Part shown: positions 17,236-25,797 of the stretch, piece after piece | Layout of the letters: every line of letters begins with the position of its first letter | How positions within the stretch are numbered: the stretch's first letter is position 1 | NCBI GenBank assembly: GCA_028714175.1 | Contig: JAQTMV010000033.1 | Span: 1-32,092 of the forward strand | Source: Methylococcales bacterium | GTDB lineage: Bacteria > Pseudomonadota > Gammaproteobacteria > Methylococcales > Methylomonadaceae | Direction: 5' to 3' | DNA length: 32,092 nucleotides | Made by a program: the position numbers and the translations under genes | The notes under the pieces: generated by a model | Seen by the model: the letters and a program-made list of their open reading frames with translations, nothing else | Databases searched by the model: none | Told to the model about the DNA's origin: nothing

Positions 17236-17991
17236 CTATGGATTGACATGCAGAACAAGTTCAGGCTTCGCATAAGCTGACAGCCCCCGTCGGCTAACTC
17301 CGGTCATGAAGAAGCGGTAATCACCGTTGGGAGTCAAGGTCTTCATGAATGCGGCGTTCATGGTCATCGTGACTTGCAACGGCGAAACGAGCCAAGTTCC
17401 ATGCGTCGGGGTCACCGTCATACCCGGTGGTAAAATGGATGGCGGACCGTTTGTTAGATCGACGTGCTTCTTCTCCTTCTCCATGATCAGCGTCAATATC
17501 CACTGCAGCGGGTGTTTACTGCGCAGATCGAATTTCGCCGTTACATTCTGAGGGGTGTTGCTGGATTTGCTGAAGGTCAGAGTTTGAGGTGTAACGGTAA
17601 CTTCCGGCGCCAACATGTCGGCTAGTTCCGGGGACAAGGGAGGCGCAGGTTGACCAGCAGGAATGGGTACCGGGGTGCTATCGTCATAAGTGCTGTGTAG
17701 CTCATTCATGACGAGCGGCAAGCCGGTAAAAGTGGTATTGAAGTCGGTGACCAACATTACTCTGCGGCCATCGATATAGGTCGCATTCAGTCCCATCGAT
17801 TGCAGCGTATACCCGACGCACGGGACAGGGGTGACTGGAGGAAGACAGGTAGGAAAAGTACCTGAATCGCCTTCACAAAGGACATCACCGCCATTGATTG
17901 ACCATTTCGGTTTCAGGTTCAATAGTTTACTTACTCCTGGTTGTCCATGAGGACATCGGATAGAAGCATTGGTGGTTAACACTTTGGGCAT
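17236..17991 (-). CDS. PAAR-like spike-tip candidate with beta-sandwich tail
   Basis: 251 residues from the preferred ATG at 17991 (MPKVLTTNASIRCPHGQPG). An upstream ATG at 18054 would overlap the preceding gene by 23 bases and adds a basic, unconserved leader. The first ~100 residues have the short hydrophobic strands, G-turns and Cys residues (CPHG, VLCEGDSG, CVGY) typical of PAAR-like/DUF4280-type tip proteins. The remaining ~130 residues look like one Ig-like sandwich (VTVTPQTLTFSKSSNTPQNV onwards). Its position between the gpV spike piece and gp25 fits Afp10, the PAAR tip. PAAR identity is an inference from pattern and position; the extra sandwich could carry an adaptor role. Confidence 0.6.
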   Translation of the reverse strand: MPKVLTTNASIRCPHGQPGVSKLLNLKPKWSINGGDVLCEGDSGTFPTCLPPVTPVPCVGYTLQSMGLNATYIDGRRVMLVTDFNTTFTGLPLVMNELHSTYDDSTPVPIPAGQPAPPLSPELADMLAPEVTVTPQTLTFSKSSNTPQNVTAKFDLRSKHPLQWILTLIMEKEKKHVDLTNGPPSILPPGMTVTPTHGTWLVSPLQVTMTMNAAFMKTLTPNGDYRFFMTGVSRRGLSAYAKPELVLHVNP

Positions 17992-18031
17992 ATATTTTTC
18001 CCCATGAATTTTCGTCGTAATTGGATTCCGG

Positions 18032-18491
18032 TTATGTAATCTGCACCTTGTCATCTTTCAGCATCAGACTCCGGCCTCCACCCCGCAACTGGATCGATTG
18101 GTCTTTGTCGTCCAGTAGGATTTCCAGACCCCCACTCGATCTCAGGATTATTCGCTTTTTCCCATCATTATCTTCGAAACGGAGGGTATGTCCGCCCGGA
18201 GTCATGATCACGCGATTCTTTGCGCTGTTCTCCGGGGAAGGGTCCTCTCCATTCCAAAGAAAACCCAATACGTAGGGATGATCAAAATCACCGTGCTCAA
18301 AAGCGCAGCACCTCGTCATCAATTTCCGGCATAAAAAAGGTGCCGCGTTTTTTGCCTCCCATCAAGGAGGCGATCGGCGCCCAATGGCTGCGCTGTGGTG
18401 GTTTCATTAAGGGAAATTCAACCTTGATGCGCCCAAGCCTTGGGTCTATTTCTTTCACCAGACCGATAGCCACACCGTTGTACTGTTTCAT
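18032..18491 (-). pseudogene. gpV/gp5 OB-fold spike protein with +1 frameshift (part of Afp8-like spike)
   Basis: Frame 1 (18491-18297) starts MKQYNGVAIGLVKEIDPRLG and reads through the OB-fold to MPEIDDEVLRF, then UGA. The rest of the domain (FEHGDFDHPYVLGFLWNG, then IMTPGGHTLRFED and a short repeat-rich beta-helix end) continues in the +1 frame to 18032. Joined, it makes about 152 residues, normal for the phage baseplate assembly V family that follows a gp27-like hub. The break is at TTT-TGA-G (18302-18296). Slipping +1 lets tRNA-Phe re-pair on UUU and read GAG next, as in the prfB type of recoding. Alternatively two bases were lost, since relatives usually read EVLVAFEHGD. It overlaps the hub gene by ATGA. 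It may be a true pseudogene, a recoded gene or an assembly error. Confidence 0.8.
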
Positions 18492-19732
18492 TCGATTCCT
18501 TCCAGTAGTCCTGTCTGTTCACGACGGGCGTCGAATTTGGTGACATAGCCGCTGTCGTTAATGCTGTGAGTCGATTTGGTAATGAAATAGGTTCCGCTAA
18601 AGCGGGAACCCAGTCCATCAATGATCACTTTTCGGCCCGCCCTCAAATCGGGAAGTCCGACACAAGTACCACTGGCTTTAACCATCTCTTTGTGCCGGTC
18701 TTTCAGGATGGCCTGAGCCAGTTGTTTGGCTTCTTTTTCAGAGTGCACCGGTTTGTCAACCACAATTTCTTCGCGCGGATCGCAGTTCTTCAATACTTCA
18801 TGCAAATCAACGTTGATCTTGAGTTCTTTGTCGTCCAGAGTGGCCTTGCCGGTAATTGCCTTCTTCTTGGCTCGATCCCATCCGTTCACTGTAACTGAAC
18901 GGACCTGGTTAGCCATCGTCAAGGTCGGTTTAAAGTCGATAAGCGAAATGCCCCATTTCAATTTGAAGGTGATGTCACGCTGCCCGGGAAAAGTCCCGTC
19001 GGAAGGACCGAAATAAAGATGCTGTTTGCGCTCATCAGGGTTGCGCGCCTTCGGGTTGCCTTCCCGGACAAAGACCACGTAACCCAGCCGCAAAGCACGG
19101 GTGAGCAGAAAATCAATGTCGTACTGGTTTTTCTGGGCGACATAGGGTAATCTCGCTTCCAGCCCCATGGCTTTTTCGTTGATCACAATGGGGAGCGGAA
19201 AACGCTTGTTTTTATTGCCTAGGTCTTTGTCGATAAGCGTGGCAATGTTCTTGGCGATTTCGCTGTCGCGTTTGTCGCCCCAAGTGGTGCTGTATTGCTT
19301 GCGCCGCAATTGGTGCAGCACGTTAAGACCACGCACCGTAAGTGTTGGAGCGCCGCTGGCTGGAAAATTGGGTTCCATCGTTGTAAAAGTCCCTTTCAAC
19401 ATCAGGCGCAGATCGCCCAGATAACCCATCCAGACTTCGACCTCTTTATTGCAGGGTTCGAAAAGCCGTAGCCGTCGATCGTCGCCGCTTTTCCGATCCA
19501 GCCGTTCGGCGGTCTCAGAGCCTACGTATTTGAAGTCTTGCGTGGTGGGATCCCAGTTATTGACCGTCACTTCAAAACTATCGACCTCCTTGATGTTGTC
19601 TGTGTATGTCAACTGCGTCACGTCACGCAGGATGTTGCGTGGAAGGCCGGCCCCTTCAATCTTTATCTCAAACTGAGGGACGTAGAAACCCGCTTGCCGA
19701 GTGGATTCTTCGCTGAGAGTGACAACAGGCAT
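18488..19732 (-). CDS. gp27/late-control-D-like spike hub (N-terminal half of VgrG/Afp8)
   Basis: 414 residues. It has the hub-like pattern VPQFEIKIEGAGLPRNILRD, then VTQLTYTDNIKEVDSFEVTV, and later LLTRALRLGYVVFVREG and HSINDSGYVTKFDARRE at the C-terminus, typical of phage late control D/VgrG gp27 domains. Afp8 has hub and OB-fold spike in one chain; here the OB-fold is a separate downstream gene overlapping by ATGA. The hub trimer joins tube to spike. AGGAG lies eight bases before the ATG, and the LysM gene ends 11 bases upstream. Confidence 0.9.
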   Translation of the reverse strand: MPVVTLSEESTRQAGFYVPQFEIKIEGAGLPRNILRDVTQLTYTDNIKEVDSFEVTVNNWDPTTQDFKYVGSETAERLDRKSGDDRRLRLFEPCNKEVEVWMGYLGDLRLMLKGTFTTMEPNFPASGAPTLTVRGLNVLHQLRRKQYSTTWGDKRDSEIAKNIATLIDKDLGNKNKRFPLPIVINEKAMGLEARLPYVAQKNQYDIDFLLTRALRLGYVVFVREGNPKARNPDERKQHLYFGPSDGTFPGQRDITFKLKWGISLIDFKPTLTMANQVRSVTVNGWDRAKKKAITGKATLDDKELKINVDLHEVLKNCDPREEIVVDKPVHSEKEAKQLAQAILKDRHKEMVKASGTCVGLPDLRAGRKVIIDGLGSRFSGTYFITKSTHSINDSGYVTKFDARREQTGLLEGIE

Positions 19733-19743
19733 CTCAGTAACTC

Positions 19744-20439
19744 CTAATCAATCGGCGGAATGATGAGAAAGGTCCCCGATGTAAGCCGGCGTGGATCTTC
19801 TATATTATTGGCTTCGGCGATGGGACGCCATTCTTCTGGCTTGCGGTAGTAACGTCCGGCGAGGGCGGAGATTGTTTCGCCCTGCTGCATGACATGGCTG
19901 TGGCTGCGGTCCGGAGAGCTAAGATTCAACTGACGCAGCTGTTCGTCCAAGGTCTTGTATTCCCGCAGTGTGAGCGACAAGGTCGCCCGCAGAGGTACCC
20001 CCTCGGGACTGAACAGGGTAAATTTTTGCTTGATGCTCTCGACCACGCATTGAAATTCCATGCGCCGCTGGTTTCCAGCCTGGGGCGAGAGGTCTGCGCC
20101 TGGGAACTTACTGTTCCACAGGAAGCTGCATATAGGCGGCGCATGTCGAGCCGGTTCGATCTTCACCAGTTCATAGACGCGGTCGGTCAGGGTCGTCACA
20201 CTGGTCGCCCCTGGTCCCATGCCGGATTCGGTGGTATCGAAAAAGAGGTCCACGGTCATCTTTTCATTTTGGCCGCGCACGAATTGCAGCAGAGGCGAGT
20301 CGAGACCGGGAATCGCGATTTCTGCTATTTGCACGCCCTTATCCAGTGAAAACTCGGTCGGATTGAACTGAACCTCGAAGAATTCTATTGAACCGTCATG
20401 GTATGTAGCCACCATATTCGCTTTTTGCAGTTGTTCCAT
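19744..20439 (-). CDS. LysM tail protein (Afp7-like)
   Basis: 231 residues. The N-terminal ~175 residues are the eCIS tail-terminal/tube-adaptor type (VQFNPTEFSLDKGVQIAEI, then MTVDLFFDTTESG). The C-terminus is one LysM domain (about 182-228, VMQQGETISALAGRYYRKPE through LTSGTFLIIPP). In Afp and PVC this protein links the tube to the baseplate hub; the LysM is shared with T4 gp53-type adaptors and need not bind peptidoglycan. The start overlaps the preceding stop in TAATG. Confidence 0.9.
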   Translation of the reverse strand: MEQLQKANMVATYHDGSIEFFEVQFNPTEFSLDKGVQIAEIAIPGLDSPLLQFVRGQNEKMTVDLFFDTTESGMGPGATSVTTLTDRVYELVKIEPARHAPPICSFLWNSKFPGADLSPQAGNQRRMEFQCVVESIKQKFTLFSPEGVPLRATLSLTLREYKTLDEQLRQLNLSSPDRSHSHVMQQGETISALAGRYYRKPEEWRPIAEANNIEDPRRLTSGTFLIIPPID

Positions 20440-20639
20440 TATCTATCCTCCTCGTCTCGTTCATGACTCACGCCGTCGGTGATGCGTCGTTCCGACTTGG
20501 CTCGCTTATGGTGCTCTTCTTGTTCATTGACTGACTGTAGAACAGCGCGCACGATTTTCTCCAAGGTCTGAGGCGCAAGCAGTGAATCGCCGTCCACCGC
20601 TCGTACCGTACTGACGACATTGCCGATCTCCACTTCCAT
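20439..20639 (-). CDS. small Afp6-like eCIS protein
   Basis: 66 residues from ATG 20639 (MEVEIGNVVSTVRAVDGDSL), one base after the tube-gene stop (TGATATG). A longer reading from 20681 would overlap the tube gene. It has one short beta-hairpin-like N-terminus, a helix (LEKIVRAVLQSVNEQEEHHK) and a very charged tail. Small proteins of this size sit between tube and LysM genes in Afp and PVC clusters (Afp6/Pvc6, some annotated DUF5908). Their role is unclear. Identity rests mainly on size and place. Confidence 0.65.
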   Translation of the reverse strand: MEVEIGNVVSTVRAVDGDSLLAPQTLEKIVRAVLQSVNEQEEHHKRAKSERRITDGVSHERDEEDR

Positions 20640-20640
20640 A

Positions 20641-21006
20641 TCAGGACCCCGAGCCCACAGGAAGCTGGTAGATGCCCTCATGGACTATCTCAATGGACTC
20701 TATTGCTACATTGTTCTGGCTAGCATTGAGGGACGGGCCGGTGTATTTGACCGGTAGCCCGCGCCGGAAGTACCAGATGTTGTTAGGAATTCTAAGGTCG
20801 GTCAGCAGGGCGATGATGCCGTCGCGTCGCTTACCCTTGCCTTCCACGAAACCATAGTGCCAGTCCCATAGGTCGGTTCTCGAGCCGATGCCTTTCTTTA
20901 ATGTAATATTTGACCACTCCACGCGGGTAGGGAACTTCAGGACAGTGCTATTGCGACCGCCTTCACGACGATTCAGGTTTAGCTGATGCTCAAAGCGGTA
21001 TTTCGC
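20641..21006 (-). pseudogene. 5'-truncated eCIS tail-tube gene (T4 gp19/Afp1-5-like)
   Basis: The surviving 121 codons keep the tube signature: LNRREGGRNSTVLKFPTRV, then WSNITLKKGIGSRTDLWDW, then the C-terminal IESIEIVHEGIYQLPVG. Family members are about 145-160 residues and begin 30-40 residues earlier. In this frame a TAG (21009-21007) precedes GCG AAA TAC with no start codon, and the sequence beyond belongs to a transposase reading the other way. A GTG at 20922 could still start a 93-residue remnant, but this would lack the first strands of the tube barrel. Afp/PVC carry two or three tube paralogues, so loss of this copy may or may not be fatal. Confidence 0.85.
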
Positions 21007-21763
21007 CTACCTACCGTTCGGTGGAAGAATTGGCTTGTTCGCTGATGCGCTTGATGGGGCTGGAATTACCGGTGCCGGATCACACGCAGATGTCGCGGCG
21101 TGCCAGTCGGTTGCCAGTCATGATTCCTCGCCAAGAGCCTATTCACCTGGTAGTGGACTCAACGGGACTGAAAGTTTATGGTGAAGGCGAGTGGAAAGTA
21201 CGCCAGCACGGGGTGGGCAAGCGTCGTACCTGGCGCAAGGTTCATTTGGCGGTGGACGGGCATGCCAAGGATGTGATCGGTGTCGAGGTCACTACAGTGG
21301 ACAGGGCAGACGGTGAGGTGTTTGAGAGACTGGTCGAACCAGTCGAAGGCGAGCTTGAACAAATCGACGCCGATGGCGCTTATGATACTCGCCAGGCATA
21401 GGCGGCTGCGGCAGCACGGGAAACCAGGCCGGTCGTGCCGCCGCGCGAAAACGCCGTGCCTTGGGAAAAAGGTCAGCCACGGAATGCGGTGCTGGAGAAA
21501 GTGGCCCAACGGGGCATGGCGGCATGGAAGAAAGAATCAGGCTATCATCAACGGTGTATCGCGGAAAACACCCTGTACCGCCTCAAGCAACTGTTCGGCG
21601 ACAGTTTGGCCTCGCGTTTGTTTGAAACCCAGGTCACCGAGGTGCATACACGTGTCGCGGCGATGAATGTCATGACCTATTTGGGCATGCCTGTGTCGGT
21701 TCGGGTAGGGACAATTCTGTCTTAAGACAATTAGGGTAAGGGGACATAGTGCCATCAGTTTAT
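21007..21763 (+). mobile_element. IS5-family insertion sequence remnant at the eCIS/EPS junction
   Basis: The element lacks its left end: the transposase reading begins mid-protein exactly where the tube gene is cut (about 21004-21010). The right end is not defined by a visible terminal repeat; it lies between the transposase stop (21725) and the last codon of the polymerase gene (21764). No target duplication can be found because the left end is missing. This pattern fits an IS-adjacent deletion that removed the front of the eCIS operon. Confidence 0.75.
21009..21725 (+). pseudogene. IS5-family transposase, 5'-truncated with an in-frame stop
   Basis: Reads VEELACSLMRLMGLELPVPD, then the DDE core VVDSTGLKVYGEGEWKV (first Asp) and IDADGAYDT (second Asp). 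A TAG at 21399-21401 interrupts the frame, which then resumes unchanged with PPRENAVPWEKG and RCIAENTLYRLKQLFGDSL (catalytic Glu). The GEGEWKV-x(3)-G-x(2)-KRRTWRK pattern suggests the IS903-like subgroup. The first ~70-90 residues are missing. With both truncation and nonsense it cannot move by itself. Confidence 0.85.
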
Positions 21764-23095
21764 TTATGCACCAACGCCATTTCTTACTATCAGATTATTG
21801 CTCATTGCTGCTCCCATTAACAACCATACCAGTGGCAAAGATATATCGGGGATAGCAATAAACCAGCTTATTAGCAAGCCTAGCAAACCAAACAACAAAC
21901 CTCTTGCATTCTTTGTAGGTTCTCGCCAAACATAAACAATGCAACTCATCATCAGTACAAGAAAACTCATTACTCCAAAAACGCCCATAGTAGCCAATAA
22001 AGTAAAGGCAAAGCTTGATGCACGAGTACTTCCTATGCCAACACCAAACCCATATGTATCAAGAAATGCATCTAGTGCAAACAAGTCCGCGTTAAGACGA
22101 GACGTACCAGATTCACCCTCGAATTTTTTTACCACCATGGTTTCAATGATCTGACCACCAAAAAAAAGGTTATCGACTGCCACACTCAATAAAATAAGAA
22201 TCGACAACAGGGATACTGGCCATAACATGCGGACGCCACGTGTAGGAAACTCAAGCAGCAACCATAAGGTAAACAATGCCGCTAGACCAAAATAAGCCAG
22301 TGATGATGTAGATACTATCAATGCCAACAAAATAGGTACAGCCAATCGCCAGTTCTGCAAACCTAATCCCACCACACCAAAAGCAGTTAGAAAGTGTAAT
22401 GACATAATACTGGGCTCCTGAAAGGTTGCAGACATGCGATTTAACCCTGCAAAAGACTGTTCGTATGCTTGTCCAATACCTTTATTAGAGTTGATAAAAT
22501 CGGCTGGCCATGGTATGCCCGTATAGAATGAAAGTAGCTGATAGAACCCGAAGCACAAGGATAATGTTACGCCAATCATAACGCCCCGTAAAATAGTTGC
22601 CAAATCAATCAGGCGCCATTGCAGAAAAGCGTAAATAAGAAAACTGAGCAACAAATTACAGACTAAATAGAAGGCTTGATTAAAATTAGTGCCGCTTGGT
22701 ACTAGCCGCTCAGTGATACCTGTATCCAGCCCAAGGCGTGGTGGCATAATATGTGCCTGTCCTTCAAACAATCTAGGTAAAAATAAGGATCCTGCAACAC
22801 CGATAACGGTAAATAGAATCAAGGTGAATAGCCGACCATTAATCACGATTGCCGCCCGCCTTTGCTTACTAGGTGATAGATCTTCCAAGCAAATCTTGCC
22901 GAAATGCCACAATCCGACCGTCAATAAAACGTAGCCTGGTGAAATACCAGTTATTCGGCCACCACCTTGAATCAATATTGGCGAGGCAGCCTGAAAAAAC
23001 GCTGCAATGCCAGTCATGGTTACCCAGTTCCGCACACTGTATAATGAAACAATAGCCATCATTAGAAAAAAAGGCGAGAATTCTGTAAAAACCAT
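21764..23095 (-). CDS. O-antigen polymerase/ligase-like membrane protein (Wzy/WaaL-type)
   Basis: 443 residues with about ten to eleven hydrophobic segments and a larger loop between later segments (IPWPADFINSNKGIGQAYEQ onwards), the layout of Wzy_C/O-antigen ligase-type inner-membrane proteins. The loop reads FAGLNRMSATFQEPSIMS, similar to the periplasmic loop region of EPS polymerases. In this cluster it would polymerise lipid-linked repeat units. AGGAG lies three bases before the ATG at 23095. Sequence in this family is weakly conserved, so polymerase versus ligase is not settled; the gene neighbours favour a polymerase. Confidence 0.75.
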   Translation of the reverse strand: MVFTEFSPFFLMMAIVSLYSVRNWVTMTGIAAFFQAASPILIQGGGRITGISPGYVLLTVGLWHFGKICLEDLSPSKQRRAAIVINGRLFTLILFTVIGVAGSLFLPRLFEGQAHIMPPRLGLDTGITERLVPSGTNFNQAFYLVCNLLLSFLIYAFLQWRLIDLATILRGVMIGVTLSLCFGFYQLLSFYTGIPWPADFINSNKGIGQAYEQSFAGLNRMSATFQEPSIMSLHFLTAFGVVGLGLQNWRLAVPILLALIVSTSSLAYFGLAALFTLWLLLEFPTRGVRMLWPVSLLSILILLSVAVDNLFFGGQIIETMVVKKFEGESGTSRLNADLFALDAFLDTYGFGVGIGSTRASSFAFTLLATMGVFGVMSFLVLMMSCIVYVWREPTKNARGLLFGLLGLLISWFIAIPDISLPLVWLLMGAAMSNNLIVRNGVGA

Positions 23096-23168
23096 TTGCT
23101 CCTCAAACTATGCTAATTACGCGCAGTCTTTGTAATATGCAAAGCTTCCGGCGAGTTTTCAGTTATCA

Positions 23169-24365
23169 TTAGCCTGTAATCTCCTTATAAAGTCTCTCAT
23201 GCTGAATAATCATCCGGTCTTCGTTTAAGAAGTTGCTTGCCGAGGGAACTGCGTTATTTCGCATTTCCATCAATAATGTTGGCTCTTCTATTATCCGCAA
23301 CATCACTGCATCAAGTGCATAAGGCTTGTCTGGATCATAGATTAGGCCATTTTTTTCGTGCTGAATCATTTCCGGTATTCCTCCACGTTTCGCCCCAATA
23401 ACGGGGACACTAAATCCAAGTGATTCGGCGACCACCATGCCTAAGGGTTCATGCCATAAAGAAGGAACGACCGTGACATCAATCTGATTAAAGAAGGCTG
23501 CTGGATCAACCTGGCCAAGAAAAAGGATATGGTCAGAGGCATAGCGCCGCTTTAATTCGGCGACATAGTCATCCGTGCCAGACCCACCGATCAGGAGTCG
23601 CACCTGACGTGTGCATTGAGCGGCGATACGGATAAATGCCTCCGCAAGCTGCGCAATTCCTTTGACAACTGTTAGAGCGCCAATAAATCCAAATGTTAGC
23701 GTATCTTGATTTCGGAGCGCTAGTTTTGGCTCCTTAAGTGTGCGTTCATTGTAAATGACCTTTTTTATCGGAACATCTGCGAAAAACCCTGCTTGCAGGT
23801 GCCTTCCGAGCACTGCATGGCTCACCCCCACTACGGCATGCAGTTTATTGGATGCATGTGCATGGGGAAGCCGTAAAATAGTGCAGTCAACACAGGGCTT
23901 TTCACAGTTGCGCCCGTTATTAAACATAGTGCTTTTGGGGCATATTGAGTAATAATCATGTAGCACTTGTACGACAGGAACTTTGGCATTTACTGCCACG
24001 TTCCAGGCAGCCTTGGAAAATCCTGACAAATTATGACACGAGATAATCTCCGGTCTGAATTCATTGATAATACGTCGAATATCATTCCCGGCCAGCGGGT
24101 TGTAACCATCGATGGCATGCCAGATTAACCGTTTCCATGAAGGCTGGATGGGAGAAGAATGGGGCCAATAAATATTTCGGATTGCTGCCCGGTATATTTT
24201 GACGCCATTGACAATCGATGCCTCAAGGCCACGTCCTCCGTGAGTGGAGAGTACCGCTATTTCATGGCCCCGCTGCAACAGTCCATTAACCAAATTGGAC
24301 AGCGTTATTTCAGCGCCACCGCCAATATATGGAGGATATAATGAATTAATAAAGAGAATTCGCAT
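23169..24365 (-). CDS. GT4-family glycosyltransferase
   Basis: 398 residues, GT-B fold. The N-terminal domain opens MRILFINSLYPPYIGGGAE with the Gly-rich acceptor loop, the domain switch is near LTFGFIGALTVVKGI (223-237), and the retaining-GT4 E-x7-E motif is EPLGMVVAE at Glu306-Glu314, followed by VPVIGAKRGGIPEMI. It would add one sugar to the undecaprenyl-linked EPS repeat unit on the cytoplasmic face; the donor cannot be read from sequence. A Cys cluster (NCEKPCVDC, 153-161) is seen in some family members. AGGAA lies seven bases before the ATG, eight bases after the flippase stop. Confidence 0.92.
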   Translation of the reverse strand: MRILFINSLYPPYIGGGAEITLSNLVNGLLQRGHEIAVLSTHGGRGLEASIVNGVKIYRAAIRNIYWPHSSPIQPSWKRLIWHAIDGYNPLAGNDIRRIINEFRPEIISCHNLSGFSKAAWNVAVNAKVPVVQVLHDYYSICPKSTMFNNGRNCEKPCVDCTILRLPHAHASNKLHAVVGVSHAVLGRHLQAGFFADVPIKKVIYNERTLKEPKLALRNQDTLTFGFIGALTVVKGIAQLAEAFIRIAAQCTRQVRLLIGGSGTDDYVAELKRRYASDHILFLGQVDPAAFFNQIDVTVVPSLWHEPLGMVVAESLGFSVPVIGAKRGGIPEMIQHEKNGLIYDPDKPYALDAVMLRIIEEPTLLMEMRNNAVPSASNFLNEDRMIIQHERLYKEITG

Positions 24366-24373
24366 TAAGATTC

Positions 24374-25696
24374 CTATTTAGCAGCTGCGATGGTCTTGAG
24401 GCGTTCATTCGCCCGCTCGCGACGAAGTAACAAAACGATGAGGCCGATTACTAGAACGGCAAGAACGATTTGTGAGAGATAAGTTGCGGCCACAGCACCC
24501 ATCCATGAGAACTTCGGAACCAATACCATGTTGACAAGAAAACACATGAGAGCAACAATGACCTGAAAAAAACTACGTACCATTTGACGATCAGCGCCCG
24601 TGAGTGCATCCGAATAAGTATCTTGCAACATCAAGATCAACGGTAGCAAGGCAAGCCAACGAAGGATATCGATCGACAAGGCATAACCATCGCCCAGTAT
24701 GTAGGGGATCAGTGGTGCGCCAATAAAAACGAGCATAGCGAAAACCAGACAATATACACTGCCATAAATAACGATTCGTGTAGCCATTTGAAAAGTAGGC
24801 CCAACACCGTTAGCGCCATCACGGAAGAACCGAGCCGATGCAGCGCTAAGAACTGCTTGGATCGGCGTGTATGCCATATAGATAAGACGAAAAGCTGCGG
24901 TATACGCCCCATTGACCTCAGGACTTACATAGCGTGCAAGTATAGTTTTGTCGATATTAATGTAAACACTCTTGGAGGAAAGTCCGATAGAGTAGAAAAC
25001 TCCAATTTTTAATTCCCTTAAGGCAAGCATGAGGTCAAAAGTTGGCCAACCAATCTGGCGAATGGTTATGAAAAGGACAAAAGCCAAGGTGGTAAGTCCG
25101 GCGGCAAGATGAAACCATGCCCAAAGCTCTAGGTGGTCGGCAGGGAAATTAACAAAACTGTTGGATAATTGTAGCTTATGCAATAAATCGGCATTGTGGT
25201 AAAGAAGTGCAAAGAAAACTGAGGCGAAAAGCATACGGAAAAAGCCATGCAAGGAATAAAACAGCCCCGAGTATACATGCCGATCAAACCCAAAAAACAC
25301 ATGTGCGGCAATGTCGATAAACTTAGTGACGATAATCTCCGAAATACCAAAAACAAGTAGTAATGACAATGTAGTGACTGAACTCAGAAAAGTTAAGCCC
25401 CAGAAAGTCGCCAATAAAACAAGCAATAAACCGCTTACTATGGCTAGAAGCAACGCGTTGCCAAAATAGACTTGTACATTTCCGGTGCCACGAGCAAGCC
25501 GGATAACAATGACATTCTCTGCTCCAAGCCCTGAAAATGGGAGTAATACCGCTGTCATCGCCAACATGCCGGCCATACGCCCGAAGTCGTACGCACCCAG
25601 CGCACGGGCTATCAGGATGAACTGGATGCCCTGAAAAAGTGCGACTAATAGTTGACTCCCACACATATGTATTGCATTACGCTTTAACTTACTCAT
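24374..25696 (-). CDS. polysaccharide flippase (Wzx/MOP type)
   Basis: 440 residues with about twelve or more transmembrane segments. It opens SKLKRNAIHMCGSQLLVALF and continues LIARALGAYDFGRMAGMLAM, the usual N-terminal arrangement of Wzx flippases. It would move lipid-linked repeat units across the inner membrane for the Wzy-like protein. No clear Shine-Dalgarno site precedes the ATG at 25696, which lies about 100 bases after the visible end of epsD, so translation may be weak or depend on read-through from upstream. Confidence 0.88.
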   Translation of the reverse strand: MSKLKRNAIHMCGSQLLVALFQGIQFILIARALGAYDFGRMAGMLAMTAVLLPFSGLGAENVIVIRLARGTGNVQVYFGNALLLAIVSGLLLVLLATFWGLTFLSSVTTLSLLLVFGISEIIVTKFIDIAAHVFFGFDRHVYSGLFYSLHGFFRMLFASVFFALLYHNADLLHKLQLSNSFVNFPADHLELWAWFHLAAGLTTLAFVLFITIRQIGWPTFDLMLALRELKIGVFYSIGLSSKSVYINIDKTILARYVSPEVNGAYTAAFRLIYMAYTPIQAVLSAASARFFRDGANGVGPTFQMATRIVIYGSVYCLVFAMLVFIGAPLIPYILGDGYALSIDILRWLALLPLILMLQDTYSDALTGADRQMVRSFFQVIVALMCFLVNMVLVPKFSWMGAVAATYLSQIVLAVLVIGLIVLLLRRERANERLKTIAAAK

Positions 25697-25797
25697 ACAG
25701 AATTAAAAGTGTGTGATTTATGTATAATTAAGCTTGACAAAATCGTGAAGTTTGACGAGCCGGAGAAAAAATTTGAACTGCCCTTGCTAAAGAAACG

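Noticed and set aside
18032-18322. A separate 96-codon gene starting at ATG 18322
   Set aside because: Its first residues (MMTRCC) are an out-of-frame reading of the upstream conserved block, there is no ribosome site, and the remainder completes the OB-fold domain. It is the second part of a frameshifted gene.
21718-21729. Perfect palindrome TGTCTTAAGACA over the transposase stop codon
   Set aside because: It could be part of an IS end or an operator, but no partner copy or associated regulator is seen, and the other IS end is missing for comparison.
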